A DNA stretch of 64,000 bases from Sphingomonas sp. PP-CE-3G-477 (GTDB lineage: Bacteria; Pseudomonadota; Alphaproteobacteria; Sphingomonadales; Sphingomonadaceae), in NCBI RefSeq assembly GCF_003050745.1, contig NZ_QAOF01000008.1:1-64000 (forward strand). Reading direction: 5' to 3'. The first letter of the stretch is position 1, and each line of letters starts with the position of its first letter. The position numbers and the translations under genes were made by a program. Below are positions 20,499-33,505 of this stretch, in pieces. A model generated the notes under the pieces. It was not told where the DNA came from, ran no database searches, and saw nothing but the letters and a program-made list of their open reading frames with translations.

Positions 20499-22798
20499 TT
20501 GCCGCTGCGATCGAGCGTCTGCGCGGCCACGCGCACCGTCACCGTCTGGACGATGTCAGTGGCCGAGGTGGCGAGCATCACCTTGTAGTCGCCGCCCGCG
20601 ATCTTCCAGCCGCCGGTCGTCGTGTCGAACGTCGCAAGCAGGCGCGGATCGATCGTCACCGACACCGATTGATCGCTGCCGGGCGCGAGGTCGACTTTGC
20701 GGAAAGCCCCGAGCCGCTTGGGCGCTTCCCAGCCTGCGCCCGACACATAGACCTGCGCGACCGCCTTGCCCTGTACGGCGCCGGTGTTCTTCACCGAGAA
20801 GCCGGCCTTGATGCCCTTGTCCTCGGGCGCGGCGGTCAGACCGCTCATGGCGAAATTCGTATAGGACAGTCCGTAGCCGAACGGGAACAGCGGCTTGGCG
20901 CCGGTCTTGTCGAACCATTTATAGCCGACCGCCGCGCCCTCGATGTCGTAATTGCCCATCGGATGCGCATCGCGGTCGAGCTTCGGATCGCCCTCCAACA
21001 CGGGCCGCGGGGTCTGCGCGAGCGACGCGGGGAAGGTCGCGGGCAGATGCCCCGACGGGTTGACCTCGCCGGTCAGCACGCGCGCGATCGCCTCGCCGCC
21101 CGCCGTGCCGGGATACCATGCCTCCAGCACCGCGCCGACCTTGCCCAGCCACGGCATCACCACCGGGCCACCGGTTTCGAGCACGACAACCGTCTTGGTG
21201 TTCGCGCGCGCGACCGCATCGATCAGCGCGTTCTGGTTGTCGGGCAGATTCAGATCGGGCGCGTCGATCGACTCGCCGGTCCACTGCTCGCCGAACACGA
21301 CGACGACATCCGCTTTCCGCGCCGCCGCGGCGGCCGCCTTGACGTCCTTGCCGTCAAGATAGGTCACCGTCGCGCCGGTCCGTGCCTGCAACGCCTTCAT
21401 CGGCGACGACGCGTGATAGGTCTTGGGGCCGGGGAAGCCGCTCGGGAACCCATCCGCCACGATCAGGCCATTGGTCGGCGCGTTCGGCGAATAGACCTGG
21501 CTCGAACCACCACCCGACAGCACGCCGACATCCGCATGCGCGCCGATCAGCAGGATCGACTTGGCGGTCTTGGCCAGAGGCAAGAGCCCGGCGGTGTTCT
21601 TGAGGAGGATGATGCCCTCCTCCGCATCCGCGCGTGTCACTGCTGCATGAGCGGCGTAATCGATCGTCGTCGCGCGGTCGCCCGCGACGACCGTGTCGAA
21701 CGCGCCTACGGAGACCATTCCCCACAGCACGCGCCGCGCCATGTCGGTCGCGCGCGCTTCGCTGACATGGCCGTTGTTGACCGCCTCACGCAGCGCATCC
21801 GCGAAGTACGCCGAGCGATCGAACGCCCAGCCTGACTGCTGATCGAGCCCGGCATTAGCCGCCTCGCTGGTCGAATGCGTCGCGCCCCAGTCAGACATGA
21901 CATAGCCCTTGAAACCCCAGTCGCGCTTCAGCACGGTGTTGAGCAGCCAGTCGTTCTCGCACGCATAATGGCCGTTCACGCGGTTGTACGAGCACATGAC
22001 GGAGCCAGGCTGGCCGACCTCGTTGGCGATCTCGAACGCGAGCAGGTCGGACTGGCGCGCGGCCTGTTCGCCGATCCTGTGGTCCATCGTGAAGCGGTTC
22101 GTCTCCTGCCCGTTGAAGGCGTAGTGCTTCATCGTCGAGACGACGTGCTGCGACTGGATTCCCTTGATCTCGTGCCCGGTGATGATTCCGGCCAGCAACG
22201 GATCCTCGCCGCCATATTCGAAATTGCGCCCGTTGCGCGGTTCGCGCGTCAGGTTCATCCCGCCGGCGAGCTGGACGTTGAAGCCCGACAGGAACGCCTC
22301 GTTGCCGATCATCGCGCCGCCCGCCTGTGCGAGGTCCGGGTTCCAAGTCGATGCGGTCGCGATCCCCGACGGCAGGGAGGTGCGCAGCCGCGGCGTCGGC
22401 CCGCGCTGGCTGGCGACACCGACGCCGGCATCGGTCTGCCACTGGTTCGGGATGCCGAGGCGCGGGATGCCCGGCACGATCCCAGCGGACGCGGGCAGGC
22501 CGTCCTTGGGATAGACGAAATTCTTGATCGGCGTCTTCTGCCAGTCGGCGGTGGTCGCGAAATAGCCGAAGGTGAGTTGCAGCTTCTCGTCGAGCGTCAT
22601 CTCCTTGAGGAGCAGGTCGACACGCGCATCGGCGCTCAGCGCGGTGTTCATCCACGGCCGCGCCTTGGGGGCCTCGGTCCGCGCCGCCGCCGCGCCGGGC
22701 GCGTTGTTGGTCGTCTGCGCGACGGCTGGCGCTGCGATTGCCAGCACCGAACCCGCGAGCAATCGGACGAACAGGGCGCGGGAACGGGATGCGGTCAT
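20495..22798 (-). CDS. GH3 beta-glycosidase
   Basis: 767-residue exported enzyme, signal peptide ending AIAAPAVAQ (about 28). The TIM-barrel domain contains KHYAFNGQE (224-232) and the nucleophile D303 in GYVMSDWGATHS; the alpha/beta sandwich (VVVFGEQWTGESIDAPDLNLPDNQ) and a C-terminal fibronectin III-like domain follow. Such enzymes release beta-glucose or related sugars from oligosaccharides. ATG 22798 gives a normal signal peptide; the in-frame extension to 22897 does not. Coupled by 4 bp to the GH27 gene. Confidence 0.92.
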   Translation of the reverse strand: MTASRSRALFVRLLAGSVLAIAAPAVAQTTNNAPGAAAARTEAPKARPWMNTALSADARVDLLLKEMTLDEKLQLTFGYFATTADWQKTPIKNFVYPKDGLPASAGIVPGIPRLGIPNQWQTDAGVGVASQRGPTPRLRTSLPSGIATASTWNPDLAQAGGAMIGNEAFLSGFNVQLAGGMNLTREPRNGRNFEYGGEDPLLAGIITGHEIKGIQSQHVVSTMKHYAFNGQETNRFTMDHRIGEQAARQSDLLAFEIANEVGQPGSVMCSYNRVNGHYACENDWLLNTVLKRDWGFKGYVMSDWGATHSTSEAANAGLDQQSGWAFDRSAYFADALREAVNNGHVSEARATDMARRVLWGMVSVGAFDTVVAGDRATTIDYAAHAAVTRADAEEGIILLKNTAGLLPLAKTAKSILLIGAHADVGVLSGGGSSQVYSPNAPTNGLIVADGFPSGFPGPKTYHASSPMKALQARTGATVTYLDGKDVKAAAAAARKADVVVVFGEQWTGESIDAPDLNLPDNQNALIDAVARANTKTVVVLETGGPVVMPWLGKVGAVLEAWYPGTAGGEAIARVLTGEVNPSGHLPATFPASLAQTPRPVLEGDPKLDRDAHPMGNYDIEGAAVGYKWFDKTGAKPLFPFGYGLSYTNFAMSGLTAAPEDKGIKAGFSVKNTGAVQGKAVAQVYVSGAGWEAPKRLGAFRKVDLAPGSDQSVSVTIDPRLLATFDTTTGGWKIAGGDYKVMLATSATDIVQTVTVRVAAQTLDRSGK

Positions 22799-22883
22799 GG
22801 GCTTCACTTTCAGGCTGATCGAATGCCGTGTGTGCCGCGTTCGTCGCGTTACCGCAACCAGACGTCGCGCGGCGCGTGCCCGG

Positions 22884-25800
22884 TCACGCCTTGCCAAAAC
22901 CCCCGCCGCCAGGCGTCTCGATCACGAATACGTCGCCCGGCGCCATGTCGACCTTGGCGGTGGAGCCTAGGTGCTCGATGCCGCCATCCGCGCGCTCGAT
23001 GGTTGCCGAGCCCAGCCCGCCCGGTTCGCCGCCCGCCATACCGAAAGGGGCCACGCGGCGGCGGTTGGCGAGGATGCAGGCGGTCATGTCCTCGAGGAAG
23101 CGCACGCGCCGCGTCGCCCCGTCGCCGCCATGGTGTGCGCCCGCCCCGCCCGAGCCGGCGCGGATCGAGAATTCCTCCAGCAGCACCGGAAAGCGCGTCT
23201 CGAAGATTTCCGGGTCGGTCAGCCGGCTGTTGGTCATGTGCGTCTGGATCACCGACGCGCCATCGAAGCCGGGGCCTGCGCCTGCACCGCCGGCGATCGT
23301 CTCGTAATATTGGTGCGTGTCGTTGCCGAAGGTGAAGTTGTTCATCGTCCCCTGGCTCGCAGCCATCGCGCCCAGCGCGCCGAACAGCGCGTCGGTGACG
23401 ACCTGGCTGGTCTCGACGTTGCCGGCGACGACCGCAGCCGGATAGCGCGGGTTAAGCATCGAGCCTTCGGCCACGCGGATCGTCACGCCGCGCAGGCAGC
23501 CGTCGTTAAGCGGCACGGCCTCGTCGATCAGCGCGCGGACGACGTAGAGGACGGCGGCGCGGACGATCGAGACGGGGGCGTTGAAATTGGTCGGGCGCTG
23601 CTCGCTGGTACCGGCGAAGTCGACCTCCATCGTCGCAGCTTCCCGGTCGACGCGGACCGCCACGCGGACGACGGCGCCGTTGTCCATTTCGTAGGCGAAC
23701 ACGCCATCGTCGAGCGTTGCGATCAGGCGGCGGACGGCGGCGTCGGCATTGGCCTGGACGTGCTCCATGTAGGCCGCGACGACGTCGGTGCCGTACTCGT
23801 TCGCGAGTCGTGTGAGACCAGTCGCGCCGCGCGTGCAGGCGGCTAATTGCGCGGCGAGATCGGCGATGTTCTGGTCGATGTTGCGCGCGGGATAGCGGCC
23901 GCTCGCGAACACTTCGCGCAGTTCGGCTTCGAGAAAACGCCCTTCGTCGACCACCAGCACGTCGTCGAGCAGCACGCCTTCTTCCTCGACCGAGCGGCTT
24001 TCGGGCGGCATCGATCCAGGGGTGATCCCGCCGACGTCTGCGTGATGCCCGCGGGCCGCTACGAAGAACGCGGGCGCATCGCCGTCATCTGCGAAGACCG
24101 GCATGAGGACGGTGATGTCGGGCAGGTGCGTGCCGCCGCGATAGGGGGCGTTCAGCGCGTAGGCGTCACCGCGGCGGATACCGCGGCCGTCTGCGCCGCC
24201 GCCCCGTGCGTCGATGATCGTGCGGATGCTCTCGCCCATCGAGCCGAGGTGAACCGGGATGTGCGGCGCGTTCGCGACGAGGTTGCCGTGCGCGTCGAAC
24301 AGTGCGCAACTGAAATCGAGCCGCTCGCGGATGTTGACCGACGCGGCGGAGCGCTGAAGCGCGGCGCCCATCTCCTCGGCGATGCTCATGAACAGGCCGG
24401 CGAAGATCGCGAGGCGTACCGGATCGGACTCGGTGCCGATGCTGGCGCCGACGCGAGGTGCGATCCGGTCGAGGATCAGATTGCCGATCGGATCGACGCG
24501 CGCGCGCCAGCCGGGCTCTACGATGGTGGTCGAGACGCTGTCGAGAATGAGCGCCGGACCACCGATGGCATGTCCGGCGGGGAGGCCGACGCGGGCGAGG
24601 ACCGGCGTGTCGTGCCATGCGCCGGCCATGTAGACGGGGGCAATCGAGAGCGGCGCATCGGCCTCGTCGGGGAACGCGACCAGCGCCGCGTCGATCGGCG
24701 GGCTCTCGGCGATCGCCTCGGCGACGATCCGGTCGGCGATCAGCGGCGCTTCGCTGGCGAAACCGAACTGCGCGACGTGCGCGGCGTCGAACGCGGCGAT
24801 CATCGCTGGCGGTTCGGCGAGATCGAGTTCGATGGTGTGGTCGGTCTGGCCTCGACGCAGATGCACGCGGCGTTCGATCCTGACGTCGTCCGTCGGGACA
24901 CCCTGCGCGACCAGTGCTTCACGGGCAGCCTCCGCTAGCTCGTCCAACGCAGCGGCGATCTCAGCGTAATTCGCGAACGCAGCACCCGAGGTCGCCTCGC
25001 GGAGCACGCGACGATCGGCGAGCCCCATGCCGTACGCCGACAGCACGCCGGCCAGCGGATGGATCATCACCCGGTCCATCGCCAGCGCGTCGGCGACGAG
25101 ACACGCATGCTGCCCCCCGGCTCCACCGAAGCACGCCAGCGTGTAGCGCGTCACGTCATGCCCGCGCGCTACGGAAATCGTCCGGATCGCATTCGCCATG
25201 TTCGCCACCGCAACCGCGACGAACCCTTCGGCTGCAACCTGCGGATCGAGCGGCAGTTCCGCGAACCGGGCGGCCACCGCCTCGGCATCGAGCGGCGCAT
25301 CGCCTGCCGGTCCGAACAGCGCGGGAAAGAATTCGGGGCGGACTTTGCCGAGCATCACGTTGCAGTCAGTGACGGTCAGCGGTCCGCCGCGACGATAACA
25401 TGCCGGCCCCGGCACAGCGCCCGCGCTCTCGGGCCCCACGATCAACCGCTCGCCATCGAACCGACAGATCGAGCCACCGCCTGCGGCCACCGTGTGGATC
25501 CGCAGCATCGGCGCGCGGATGCGAGCGCCGGCGATCAGCGTCTCGGTGTCGCGTTCGTACGTCCCGGCGTAGTGCGACACGTCGGTCGAGGTGCCGCCCA
25601 TGTCGAAGCCGATGATGTGTTCGAACCCGGCCTCGCGCGCGGTTGCGGCCATGCCGACGATGCCGCCCGCCGGCCCCGACAGGATCGCGTCCTTGCCGCG
25701 AAAGCCTGCGCCATCGACCAGTCCGCCCGACGACTGCATGAACAGCGCGCCCTGCCCCAGCGCGTCGCTCAGGCCCGCGACATAGCGATCGACGACCGGC

Positions 25801-26423
25801 GACAGATAGGCGTCGACGACGGTCGTATCACCGCGCCCGATCAGCTTGATCAGCGGCGCGACGCGGTGGCTGACCGAGATTTGGGTGAAGCCGATCTCGG
25901 CGGCGATTGCCGCCAGCGCTTCCTCGTGTGCGGTGAAGCGATAGCCGTGCACGAGAACGATCGCGACGGCGCGCAAACCGCTATCAAACGCAGCCTGCAA
26001 GCCCGCGCGCGCCGCGTCGACGTCGAGCGGACGGAGCACGTCGCCGTCCGCGCCGACCCGCTCATCGATCTCCACGACATGCGCGAACAGCGGCGGCGGG
26101 CGGTTCACGTCGCGTGCGAAAATATCGGACCGTTCCTGGTGACCGATCAGCAGCGCATCGCCAAACCCGCGCGTGATCGCGAGACACGTCGGCTCGCCCT
26201 TGCGCTCGAGCAAAGCGTTGGTCGCGACCGTCGTCCCGATCCGCAGTTCGAGCGGGACGTCCGCCCCGTCGGTCAGCCGCCGGATCGCCTCGACCGCGGC
26301 GTCATCATAGCGCTCGGGATCTTCCGACAGCAGCTTGGCGGTGACGATCCGCCCGTCCGGTTGCCGCGCGACGACATCGGTGAACGTGCCGCCGCGGTCG
26401 ATCCAGAACTGCCATGTGGTCAT
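22884..26423 (-). CDS. 5-oxoprolinase (ATP-hydrolysing), fused HyuA-HyuB
   Basis: 1179-residue cytoplasmic enzyme opening 5-oxo-L-proline to L-glutamate with ATP. The N-terminal hydantoinase A half begins [20 protein letters not shown] and contains [19 protein letters not shown]; the hydantoinase B half, from about 675, contains [31 protein letters not shown] split over the usual block and ends in [14 protein letters not shown]. The single-chain fusion is the OplAH arrangement; hydantoin-type substrates are a minor alternative. A cysteine synthase-like gene starts 8 bp beyond its start on the same strand, upstream in transcription. Confidence 0.88.
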   Translation of the reverse strand: MTTWQFWIDRGGTFTDVVARQPDGRIVTAKLLSEDPERYDDAAVEAIRRLTDGADVPLELRIGTTVATNALLERKGEPTCLAITRGFGDALLIGHQERSDIFARDVNRPPPLFAHVVEIDERVGADGDVLRPLDVDAARAGLQAAFDSGLRAVAIVLVHGYRFTAHEEALAAIAAEIGFTQISVSHRVAPLIKLIGRGDTTVVDAYLSPVVDRYVAGLSDALGQGALFMQSSGGLVDGAGFRGKDAILSGPAGGIVGMAATAREAGFEHIIGFDMGGTSTDVSHYAGTYERDTETLIAGARIRAPMLRIHTVAAGGGSICRFDGERLIVGPESAGAVPGPACYRRGGPLTVTDCNVMLGKVRPEFFPALFGPAGDAPLDAEAVAARFAELPLDPQVAAEGFVAVAVANMANAIRTISVARGHDVTRYTLACFGGAGGQHACLVADALAMDRVMIHPLAGVLSAYGMGLADRRVLREATSGAAFANYAEIAAALDELAEAAREALVAQGVPTDDVRIERRVHLRRGQTDHTIELDLAEPPAMIAAFDAAHVAQFGFASEAPLIADRIVAEAIAESPPIDAALVAFPDEADAPLSIAPVYMAGAWHDTPVLARVGLPAGHAIGGPALILDSVSTTIVEPGWRARVDPIGNLILDRIAPRVGASIGTESDPVRLAIFAGLFMSIAEEMGAALQRSAASVNIRERLDFSCALFDAHGNLVANAPHIPVHLGSMGESIRTIIDARGGGADGRGIRRGDAYALNAPYRGGTHLPDITVLMPVFADDGDAPAFFVAARGHHADVGGITPGSMPPESRSVEEEGVLLDDVLVVDEGRFLEAELREVFASGRYPARNIDQNIADLAAQLAACTRGATGLTRLANEYGTDVVAAYMEHVQANADAAVRRLIATLDDGVFAYEMDNGAVVRVAVRVDREAATMEVDFAGTSEQRPTNFNAPVSIVRAAVLYVVRALIDEAVPLNDGCLRGVTIRVAEGSMLNPRYPAAVVAGNVETSQVVTDALFGALGAMAASQGTMNNFTFGNDTHQYYETIAGGAGAGPGFDGASVIQTHMTNSRLTDPEIFETRFPVLLEEFSIRAGSGGAGAHHGGDGATRRVRFLEDMTACILANRRRVAPFGMAGGEPGGLGSATIERADGGIEHLGSTAKVDMAPGDVFVIETPGGGGFGKA

Positions 26424-26430
26424 CGGTTAC

Positions 26431-27492
26431 TCAGCCCAGAAATTGCGTCATCCGCGCCGCGGGATCGGTCCACGCGACCCCGCGATCGCCGAGCCATGAA
26501 TCGTCGTAATAGGTGCAGCCATAGCGGTCGCCGCCATCGCACAACAGCGTGACGATGCTGCCCGTCTCGCCCGCCGCCGCCATTTCCTCGACGATTTGCG
26601 CGCACGCCCAGAGGTTGGTCCCGGTCGAGCCGCCGACGCGCCGGCCGAGCCGGTCGGACAGCGCGCGCATCGCACCGATGCTGTCGGCATCCTCGACCGC
26701 GATCATCCGGTCGATGACGCTCGGCACGAAGCTGGGCTCGACGCGCGGGCGGCCAATGCCTTCTATCCGCGACGCGCACCCTTCGGGTAACGCGACCACC
26801 GAGCGGTCCTCGAAATGGCGGTGAAACACCGAGTGCACCGGGTCCGCGACGCACAGTTTCGTGTTGTGGCGGCAATAGCGGATGAAGCGCCCTATCGTCG
26901 CCGACGTGCCGCCGGTCCCCGCGCCGCAGACTATCCAGGACGGGCACGGATGCTCCTCCTCGGCCATCTGCGCGAAGATGCTCTCGGCGATGTTGTTGTT
27001 GCCGCGCCAGTCGGTCGCGCGCTCGGCATAGGTGAACTGGTCGAGATAATGCCCACCGGTTTCCGCCGCGAGCCGGTGCGAGACCGCGTAGACGGTGCGC
27101 GGATCGTCGACCATGTGGATCTCGCCGCCGTGAAAGCGGATCGCGTCGAGCTTGGGCTTCGCCGTCGTCGCGGGGACCACCGCGATGAAGGGCAGCCCGA
27201 GCATTTTCGCGAAATACGCCTCCGACACCGCGGTCGATCCCGACGAGGATTCGATCACCGTCGTCTCGGGCCCGATCCATTCGTTGCACAGCGCGTACAG
27301 GAATAGCGACCGCGCGAGCCGGTGCTTGAGGCTGCCGGTCGGGTGCGAGCTCTCGTCCTTCAGGTACAGCACGATGCCGGGATACCGCGGCAAATCCACC
27401 CGGATCAGATGCGTGTCGGCGGACCGGTTATAGTCCGCCTCGATCCGCCGCACCGCCTCCGACAACCAGCGCCGGTCGACGCGCTTCGTCAC
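26431..27492 (-). CDS. PLP-dependent cysteine synthase-like enzyme (possible cysteine desulfhydrase)
   Basis: 353-residue fold type II PLP enzyme. The cofactor lysine is K57 in [11 protein letters not shown]; the phosphate-binding glycine loop is [15 protein letters not shown] and [15 protein letters not shown] is the substrate-binding loop. The sequence is nearer the Cds1/cysteine synthase-like branch than CysK or CysM (TGSLKHR instead of TGS.KDR), and that branch often degrades L-cysteine. It overlaps the M3 peptidase start region by 4 bp downstream of it and leads into 5-oxoprolinase, consistent with use of glutathione- or peptide-derived cysteine and glutamate. Activity is inferred. Confidence 0.8.
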   Translation of the reverse strand: MTKRVDRRWLSEAVRRIEADYNRSADTHLIRVDLPRYPGIVLYLKDESSHPTGSLKHRLARSLFLYALCNEWIGPETTVIESSSGSTAVSEAYFAKMLGLPFIAVVPATTAKPKLDAIRFHGGEIHMVDDPRTVYAVSHRLAAETGGHYLDQFTYAERATDWRGNNNIAESIFAQMAEEEHPCPSWIVCGAGTGGTSATIGRFIRYCRHNTKLCVADPVHSVFHRHFEDRSVVALPEGCASRIEGIGRPRVEPSFVPSVIDRMIAVEDADSIGAMRALSDRLGRRVGGSTGTNLWACAQIVEEMAAAGETGSIVTLLCDGGDRYGCTYYDDSWLGDRGVAWTDPAARMTQFLG

Positions 27493-29525
27493 CCTTGCAG
27501 CCCGTGGCGGACCAGCATCGCGGTCGGCTCGGGATCACGCCCGCGGAATGCACGGAAGCTCTCCGCCGCGGGCCGCGTGGCCCCGCGCGCGAGCACTTCC
27601 TCACGGAACCGGTCGCCGGTCTTGCGATCGACCAGGCCCGCTTCCGCGAACGCCTCAAAACCATCCGCCGCCAGCAATTCGGCATAGAGATAGCTGTAAT
27701 AGCCCGACGCATAGCCGCCCGCGAAAATGTGGCTGAACGCGTGCGGGAAGCGGTGCCATGCGGGCGGGCGGATCACCGCCACCTCGTCGCGCACCGCCTC
27801 GATCACCTCGATCGGATCGCTGCCCATCGTGCCGAGATGCAGCAACAGGTCGAACAGCGCGAACTCGACCTGGCGCAGGATGAACATCCCCGCCTGGAAA
27901 TGCCGCGCCTTCACCATCCGCTCGAACAGGTCGGCGGGCAGCGTCTCGCCGGTCTTGTAGTGGCCGGACATGCCAGTCAGCACGTCCTTGTCCCAGGCGA
28001 AATCCTCCATCAGCTGGCTCGGCAGCTCGATCGCGTCCCATTCGAAACCGTTGGTGCCGGCGATGCTCGGCCGGTTCACCTTGGTGAAGAGCAGGTGGAT
28101 GCAGTGGCCGGTCTCGTGCAGCAGCGTGGTGACGTCGTTGTGGCTCAGCAACGACGGCGTCTCACCCCCATCGGGTGCAAAGTTGCAGACGAGATACGCG
28201 ACCGGCACCGTCACGGTATTGCCGTCGTGCAGCCGCGGCCGTGCCTGCGCCATCCAGGCGCCACCACGCTTGCCAGTGCGTGCGTGCAGGTCGAGGTAGA
28301 GACCCGCGAACACCGTCCCACTTTCGTCCACCACGTCGAAGAACCGTGCGTCGTCATGGTACAGCGACACGTCGTCGCGCTCGACCAGCTTGATCCCGAA
28401 CAGCCGCTGCATCAGCGTCTGCCAGCCCTCCATCACGCGCTCGACCGGGAAATACGCCTTCACCACCTGCGCATCGACCGCATAGCGATCCTGCCGCAAC
28501 CGGTTCGACACGAAGCCCGCATCCCACGGCTCGCAATCGGCGATCCCGAGTTGCTCGGCGGCAAACGTCTTCAGCTCGGCAAGGTCGCACTCCGCCGCCG
28601 GCTTCGCGCGCCGCGCCAGATCGCGCAGGAACGCGATCACTTCGGCGCCGTTCGGAGCCATCTTGGTCTCCAGCGACCACGTGACCGGATCGGTGAACCC
28701 GAGGAGCTTGGCGCCCTCATGCCGCAGCTCGAGGATACGCGCGATTCGGGCACTGTTGTCGAACTCGCCCGCGTTCGGCCCCTGGTCCGACGCGCGCGTC
28801 GCGAACGCGCGGTACATGCGCGCGCGCAGCTCGCGGTTTTCGGCGAAGGTCAGCACCGCGTTGACGCTCGGCTGTTGCAGCGTGACCAGCCAGCCCGCCT
28901 GCCCCTTCGCCTTGGCGGCATCCGCGAACATCGCCTTGTCCGCGTCCGAAATCCCCGCGAGATCCGCCTCGTCCGTCACCAGTTCTGACCACGCATCGGT
29001 CGCGTCGAGCACCGCGCTGCCGAACTCGTTCGACAACCCCGACAGCTCAACCGAAATCTCGCTGAACCGGTCACGTGCCTCGGGTTCCAGCGCCACGCCC
29101 GACAGCGTGAAGTCGCGGATCGCCTGCTCGACCGCGACCCGGTCCTCGACGGCCAAGTCGGCAAACTCCGGCGACACGCTCAGCGCCACGAACACCTCGT
29201 ACAGGTCACGGTTCTGCCCGACCTTCATGTCGTTCTCGACGAGCCGCTTCTGCCCCTCCGAATACGCCGCGCGCAGTTCGGGCGTGTCCGCGACACCGTG
29301 CAGGTGCGACACCGCCGACCAGATCGCGCCGATCTCGGTATTTGCGCGCTCGTATGGCAGCCACGCGCCCGCGAAATCGGTCGGCCGCGCGGTCGTCAGC
29401 GCCTCGACCATTGTCTCATGCCGCGCGATCGCCTCGTCCAGCGCAGGCGCGATCTGGTCGGGCGACAGTTCGGCGAAACGGGGCAGCGACAGCGTATCGA
29501 GAAGCGGGTTCGTCGGGGCAGTCAT
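27489..29525 (-). CDS. M3-family oligopeptidase (thimet/OpdA type)
   Basis: 678-residue zinc peptidase cleaving short peptides in the cytoplasm. The zinc site HETGH is in [15 protein letters not shown], with the third ligand Glu expected in the following [20 protein letters not shown] block. The N-terminus [25 protein letters not shown] fits oligopeptidase A-like proteins, so ATG 29525 was taken instead of the in-frame extension to 29606. It is followed within 4 bp overlap by the cysteine synthase-like gene and preceded 10 bp away by serine ammonia-lyase: a four-gene amino-acid/peptide catabolic operon. Confidence 0.92.
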   Translation of the reverse strand: MTAPTNPLLDTLSLPRFAELSPDQIAPALDEAIARHETMVEALTTARPTDFAGAWLPYERANTEIGAIWSAVSHLHGVADTPELRAAYSEGQKRLVENDMKVGQNRDLYEVFVALSVSPEFADLAVEDRVAVEQAIRDFTLSGVALEPEARDRFSEISVELSGLSNEFGSAVLDATDAWSELVTDEADLAGISDADKAMFADAAKAKGQAGWLVTLQQPSVNAVLTFAENRELRARMYRAFATRASDQGPNAGEFDNSARIARILELRHEGAKLLGFTDPVTWSLETKMAPNGAEVIAFLRDLARRAKPAAECDLAELKTFAAEQLGIADCEPWDAGFVSNRLRQDRYAVDAQVVKAYFPVERVMEGWQTLMQRLFGIKLVERDDVSLYHDDARFFDVVDESGTVFAGLYLDLHARTGKRGGAWMAQARPRLHDGNTVTVPVAYLVCNFAPDGGETPSLLSHNDVTTLLHETGHCIHLLFTKVNRPSIAGTNGFEWDAIELPSQLMEDFAWDKDVLTGMSGHYKTGETLPADLFERMVKARHFQAGMFILRQVEFALFDLLLHLGTMGSDPIEVIEAVRDEVAVIRPPAWHRFPHAFSHIFAGGYASGYYSYLYAELLAADGFEAFAEAGLVDRKTGDRFREEVLARGATRPAAESFRAFRGRDPEPTAMLVRHGLQG

Positions 29526-29535
29526 GGGAAATCCT

Positions 29536-30942
<1,407 letters not shown>

Positions 30943-31322
30943 GCCGAGATGCTCAGGCGGGATCGGCGACGACGTACGGCGCGCGACCCTCGACCGGCGC
31001 GGCAAACTTGGCGGAAACGTCCATCGTCCTTGGCATCCTTCAACCCCTGACTCGCCAGCCGGTCACGACGGCCGGCCAGCCCCACCGTAGCCACGGTCGA
31101 CATCACAGTACGAGACGATGCCCCCCGTCGTCCATCCGAAGTGAGCGGAGCATGGTGGACAAAGCCCGCTTGCAGGTTGCCCGCGTCAATATCAACGCGC
31201 TCGGCAACAGCGGCGTTCGGAAGCGCCCGTGCAAGGGAGCTCCCGTTCCAAGATGAGGCTGCGCTGCATGCCCGCGGAGGGTTATCGCATGCGGTTAAAG
31301 GAAATATCACTCTAACGGATGT
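30943..31322. other. Non-coding stretch between sdaA and the island end
   Basis: No frame here has convincing composition or a recognisable product. It presumably carries the sdaA promoter. The stretch ends exactly where the tRNA-Ser 3' repeat begins. Confidence 0.5.
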
Positions 31323-31346
31323 TGGCGGAGACGGAGGGATTCGAAC
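31323..31346 (-). repeat. Distal attachment site (24-bp copy of the tRNA-Ser 3' end)
   Basis: Starts TGGCGGAGACGGAGGG and ends TTCGAAC, identical over 24 bp to 49346-49369; the next bases diverge (TGTTCC here, CCTCGG in the tRNA). It includes the acceptor arm, CCA and T-loop part of tRNA-Ser only. Confidence 0.88.
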
Positions 31347-31398
31347 TGTTCCGACAAACTATTGATCTGTCGCAAAAAGCGATTCGAACTTCCGATCC

Positions 31399-31420
31399 GC
31401 GTACCACGGAAAATACCACG
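31399..31420. promoter_or_regulatory. Candidate integrase arm-binding sites, left end
   Basis: GCGTACCACG (31399-31408) and AAATACCACG (31411-31420) repeat the TACCACG core 12 bp apart. The same two variants occur at the other end of the island (49177-49209), as expected for arm-type sites of a tyrosine recombinase. Confidence 0.5.
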
Positions 31421-31724
31421 GTGACTTTTCGGCCAAAAAACAACGCTTTGCGTCGCCAGTTCGACTTCGTCGATAGTAATCGAACCCACGGTATTGGGTC
31501 AAGTCAGACGCGCCATAAGGCGGCAAATTTCAACCCAGCAGTTCGAATCATGTTGACATATTTCTGACAGTGCGGCCCGGACCGAAACGACGTCAAAGTC
31601 CATGTGCGATCGCGTCAGCATGGAATTGCTCGGTTTCAGCGCGGAGGACTTCAACACGCTGCGACAGCCCTTCTCGACCTAAATGCGAGCACCATGCCGT
31701 CAGCTGGAATATACGCTATCGATT

Positions 31725-31820
31725 CTAATAATTAGCACGAAAACCTAATTTTCGCTCGACATAATAACCTAAAAGTAGAACAGCATGAAAACCTAATAAC
31801 CGCGCAACATGAAAACCTAA
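31725..31820. repeat. Four 24-bp direct repeats upstream of the Fic gene
   Basis: Units end at 31748, 31772, 31796 and 31820, an exact 24-bp period. The conserved 3' part is (C)ATGAAAACCTAA; unit 2 reads ATAATAACCTAA. The block is AT-rich, 17 bp before the Fic start, and probably serves as a cooperative operator. The rest of the 31421-31724 gap shows no gene. Confidence 0.7.
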
Positions 31821-31837
31821 CGGTTGCGCATTCTCGG

Positions 31838-33403
31838 GTGAACGCCGTGGCCACTCCCCAGCAAAAGCTCGCAGACGCGCTCGATACGCTCCGCACGCTT
31901 CAGGACCGCGACCTCGTCGCCATCCGCAGCATCGATCTCAGTCGGCCCCAGCGCGAACTGCTCTTGAAGCATGGCTTCCTGCAGGAAGTCATGAAGGGCT
32001 GGTATATGCCGGCACGGCCCGAAGCCGGTCCTGGGGAAAGCACGGCTTGGTACACCTCCTATTGGGGCTTTTGCAGCGCCTATCTGAACGAACGCTTCGG
32101 TGAAGATTGGTCTCTATCCCCCGAAATTTCGATCGCCCTGCAAACGGGGAATCGCACGGTTCCCAGGCAACTCCTCGTGCGCGCATCGAAAGGCGGCAAC
32201 AAGGCGACGGCACTGCCCTTGGGCACTTCTCTGTTCGACGTCCGTGCGGCAATTCCGGCGCCCGAAGATGTCGCGCTACAGGACGGATTGCGTCTCTTCT
32301 CGATCCCCGCTGCCCTCATTGCAAGTGCTCCCGGCCTATATGAAAACGGTGCGATCGACGCCCGAGCCGCATTGGCGACTGTGCGGGACGCATCCGAGTT
32401 GTTGGGGCAGTTGCTCGAAGGGGGGCACAGCGCGATCGCCGGCCGCCTGGCCGGCGCGTTCCGCAACATCGGGCGTGAACGCATTGCCGACGACATTTTG
32501 AAGGCGATGCGATCGGCAGGCTATACCGTGCGCGAGCAGGATCCTTTCATGGCTAAGCTCGAGACTCTCCTGCCGGCGCGTGAGCGCTCCCCCTATGCGG
32601 GCCGCATCCGCCTGATGTGGCAGGAGATGCGTGGAGCGATCCTTGAGCGATTCCCACCGCCGCCGGGCCGCCCCGCCGATATCGGCGCCTATCTCAAGCG
32701 CGTGCAGGATAGCTATGTCACCGACGCCTATCATTCCCTGTCCATTGAGGGCTATCGCGTCAGCCCGGAACTGATCGAGCGCGTCCGCAGCGGTACGTGG
32801 AATCCGGAAGTCGACGAGCAGGATCGCGAATACAAGGATGGACTGGCTGCACGCGGCTACTGGCTTGCCTATCAAGCGGTTCTCAAAAGCCTGAATCGCG
32901 TCCTGACCAACGAAAACCCGGGTCTCGTCGCTGACGAGGAGCATGGCGACTGGTATCGCGAGATGTTCGCGCCGAGTGTCACCGCAGGACTGATCAGCGC
33001 GAGCGACCTCGCTGGCTATCGCAACGGTCAGGTCTACCTGCGTGGCTCGATGCACGTGCCGCTCAACCGCGATGCAGTCCGCGATGCGATGCCGGTGTTC
33101 TTCGAACTGCTAAGTCAGGAAACCGAGCCAGCGGTCCGCGTCGTTCTTGGTCACTTCATCTTCGTCTACATCCATCCCTATATGGACGGGAACGGGAGAA
33201 CTGGCCGCTTCCTGATGAATGTCATGCTCGCGGCTGGTGGCTATCCCTGGACGGTCGTACCCGTGGAGCAGCGCGCCGACTATATGGCCGCGCTTGAAGA
33301 AGCCAGTGGCCGGCAGAACATTCGCCCCTTCACGGAGTTCCTGGCGCGACTGCTGGACCGCGAACTGAGGGGAGAAACGGTTGCCCGGCTCCCGACAGCA
33401 TGA
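31838..33403 (+). CDS. Fic-domain protein with AbiEi-like N-terminal DNA-binding domain
   Basis: 521-residue protein. The Fic active site HPYMDGNGRTGR begins at H446 and is complete, so AMP- or NMP-transferase activity on a protein target is expected. The auto-inhibitory (S/T)xxxE(G/N) motif is S300-L-S-I-E304-G305, ahead of the Fic core, as in class II Fic proteins. The N-terminal segment (AIRSIDLSRPQRELLLKHGF, then GWYMPARP) resembles the winged-helix start of AbiEi-type antitoxins, suggesting autoregulation through the 24-bp repeats upstream. Start is GTG 31838. It could be a self-contained toxin-antitoxin-like or phage-defence protein of the island. Confidence 0.85.
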   Translation: MNAVATPQQKLADALDTLRTLQDRDLVAIRSIDLSRPQRELLLKHGFLQEVMKGWYMPARPEAGPGESTAWYTSYWGFCSAYLNERFGEDWSLSPEISIALQTGNRTVPRQLLVRASKGGNKATALPLGTSLFDVRAAIPAPEDVALQDGLRLFSIPAALIASAPGLYENGAIDARAALATVRDASELLGQLLEGGHSAIAGRLAGAFRNIGRERIADDILKAMRSAGYTVREQDPFMAKLETLLPARERSPYAGRIRLMWQEMRGAILERFPPPPGRPADIGAYLKRVQDSYVTDAYHSLSIEGYRVSPELIERVRSGTWNPEVDEQDREYKDGLAARGYWLAYQAVLKSLNRVLTNENPGLVADEEHGDWYREMFAPSVTAGLISASDLAGYRNGQVYLRGSMHVPLNRDAVRDAMPVFFELLSQETEPAVRVVLGHFIFVYIHPYMDGNGRTGRFLMNVMLAAGGYPWTVVPVEQRADYMAALEEASGRQNIRPFTEFLARLLDRELRGETVARLPTA

Positions 33404-33505
33404 TTACCGGCCACTCTGATCCGCCGGAACCCAAGGTGGCCTCAATCCGATCTATCGAGAGTTGGCGCGCGCAATGAAGACGAGGGCGGTGCTTCCGGAC
33501 TTAGT

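Noticed and set aside
22971..26552. Plus-strand frames of 290-500 residues opposite 5-oxoprolinase
   Set aside because: Antisense to a clear enzyme gene and without recognisable domains.
31725..31820. Four phased repeats considered as a small CRISPR array
   Set aside because: Units are contiguous 24-mers with only their ends conserved, no repeat-spacer structure and no cas genes; an operator is more likely.
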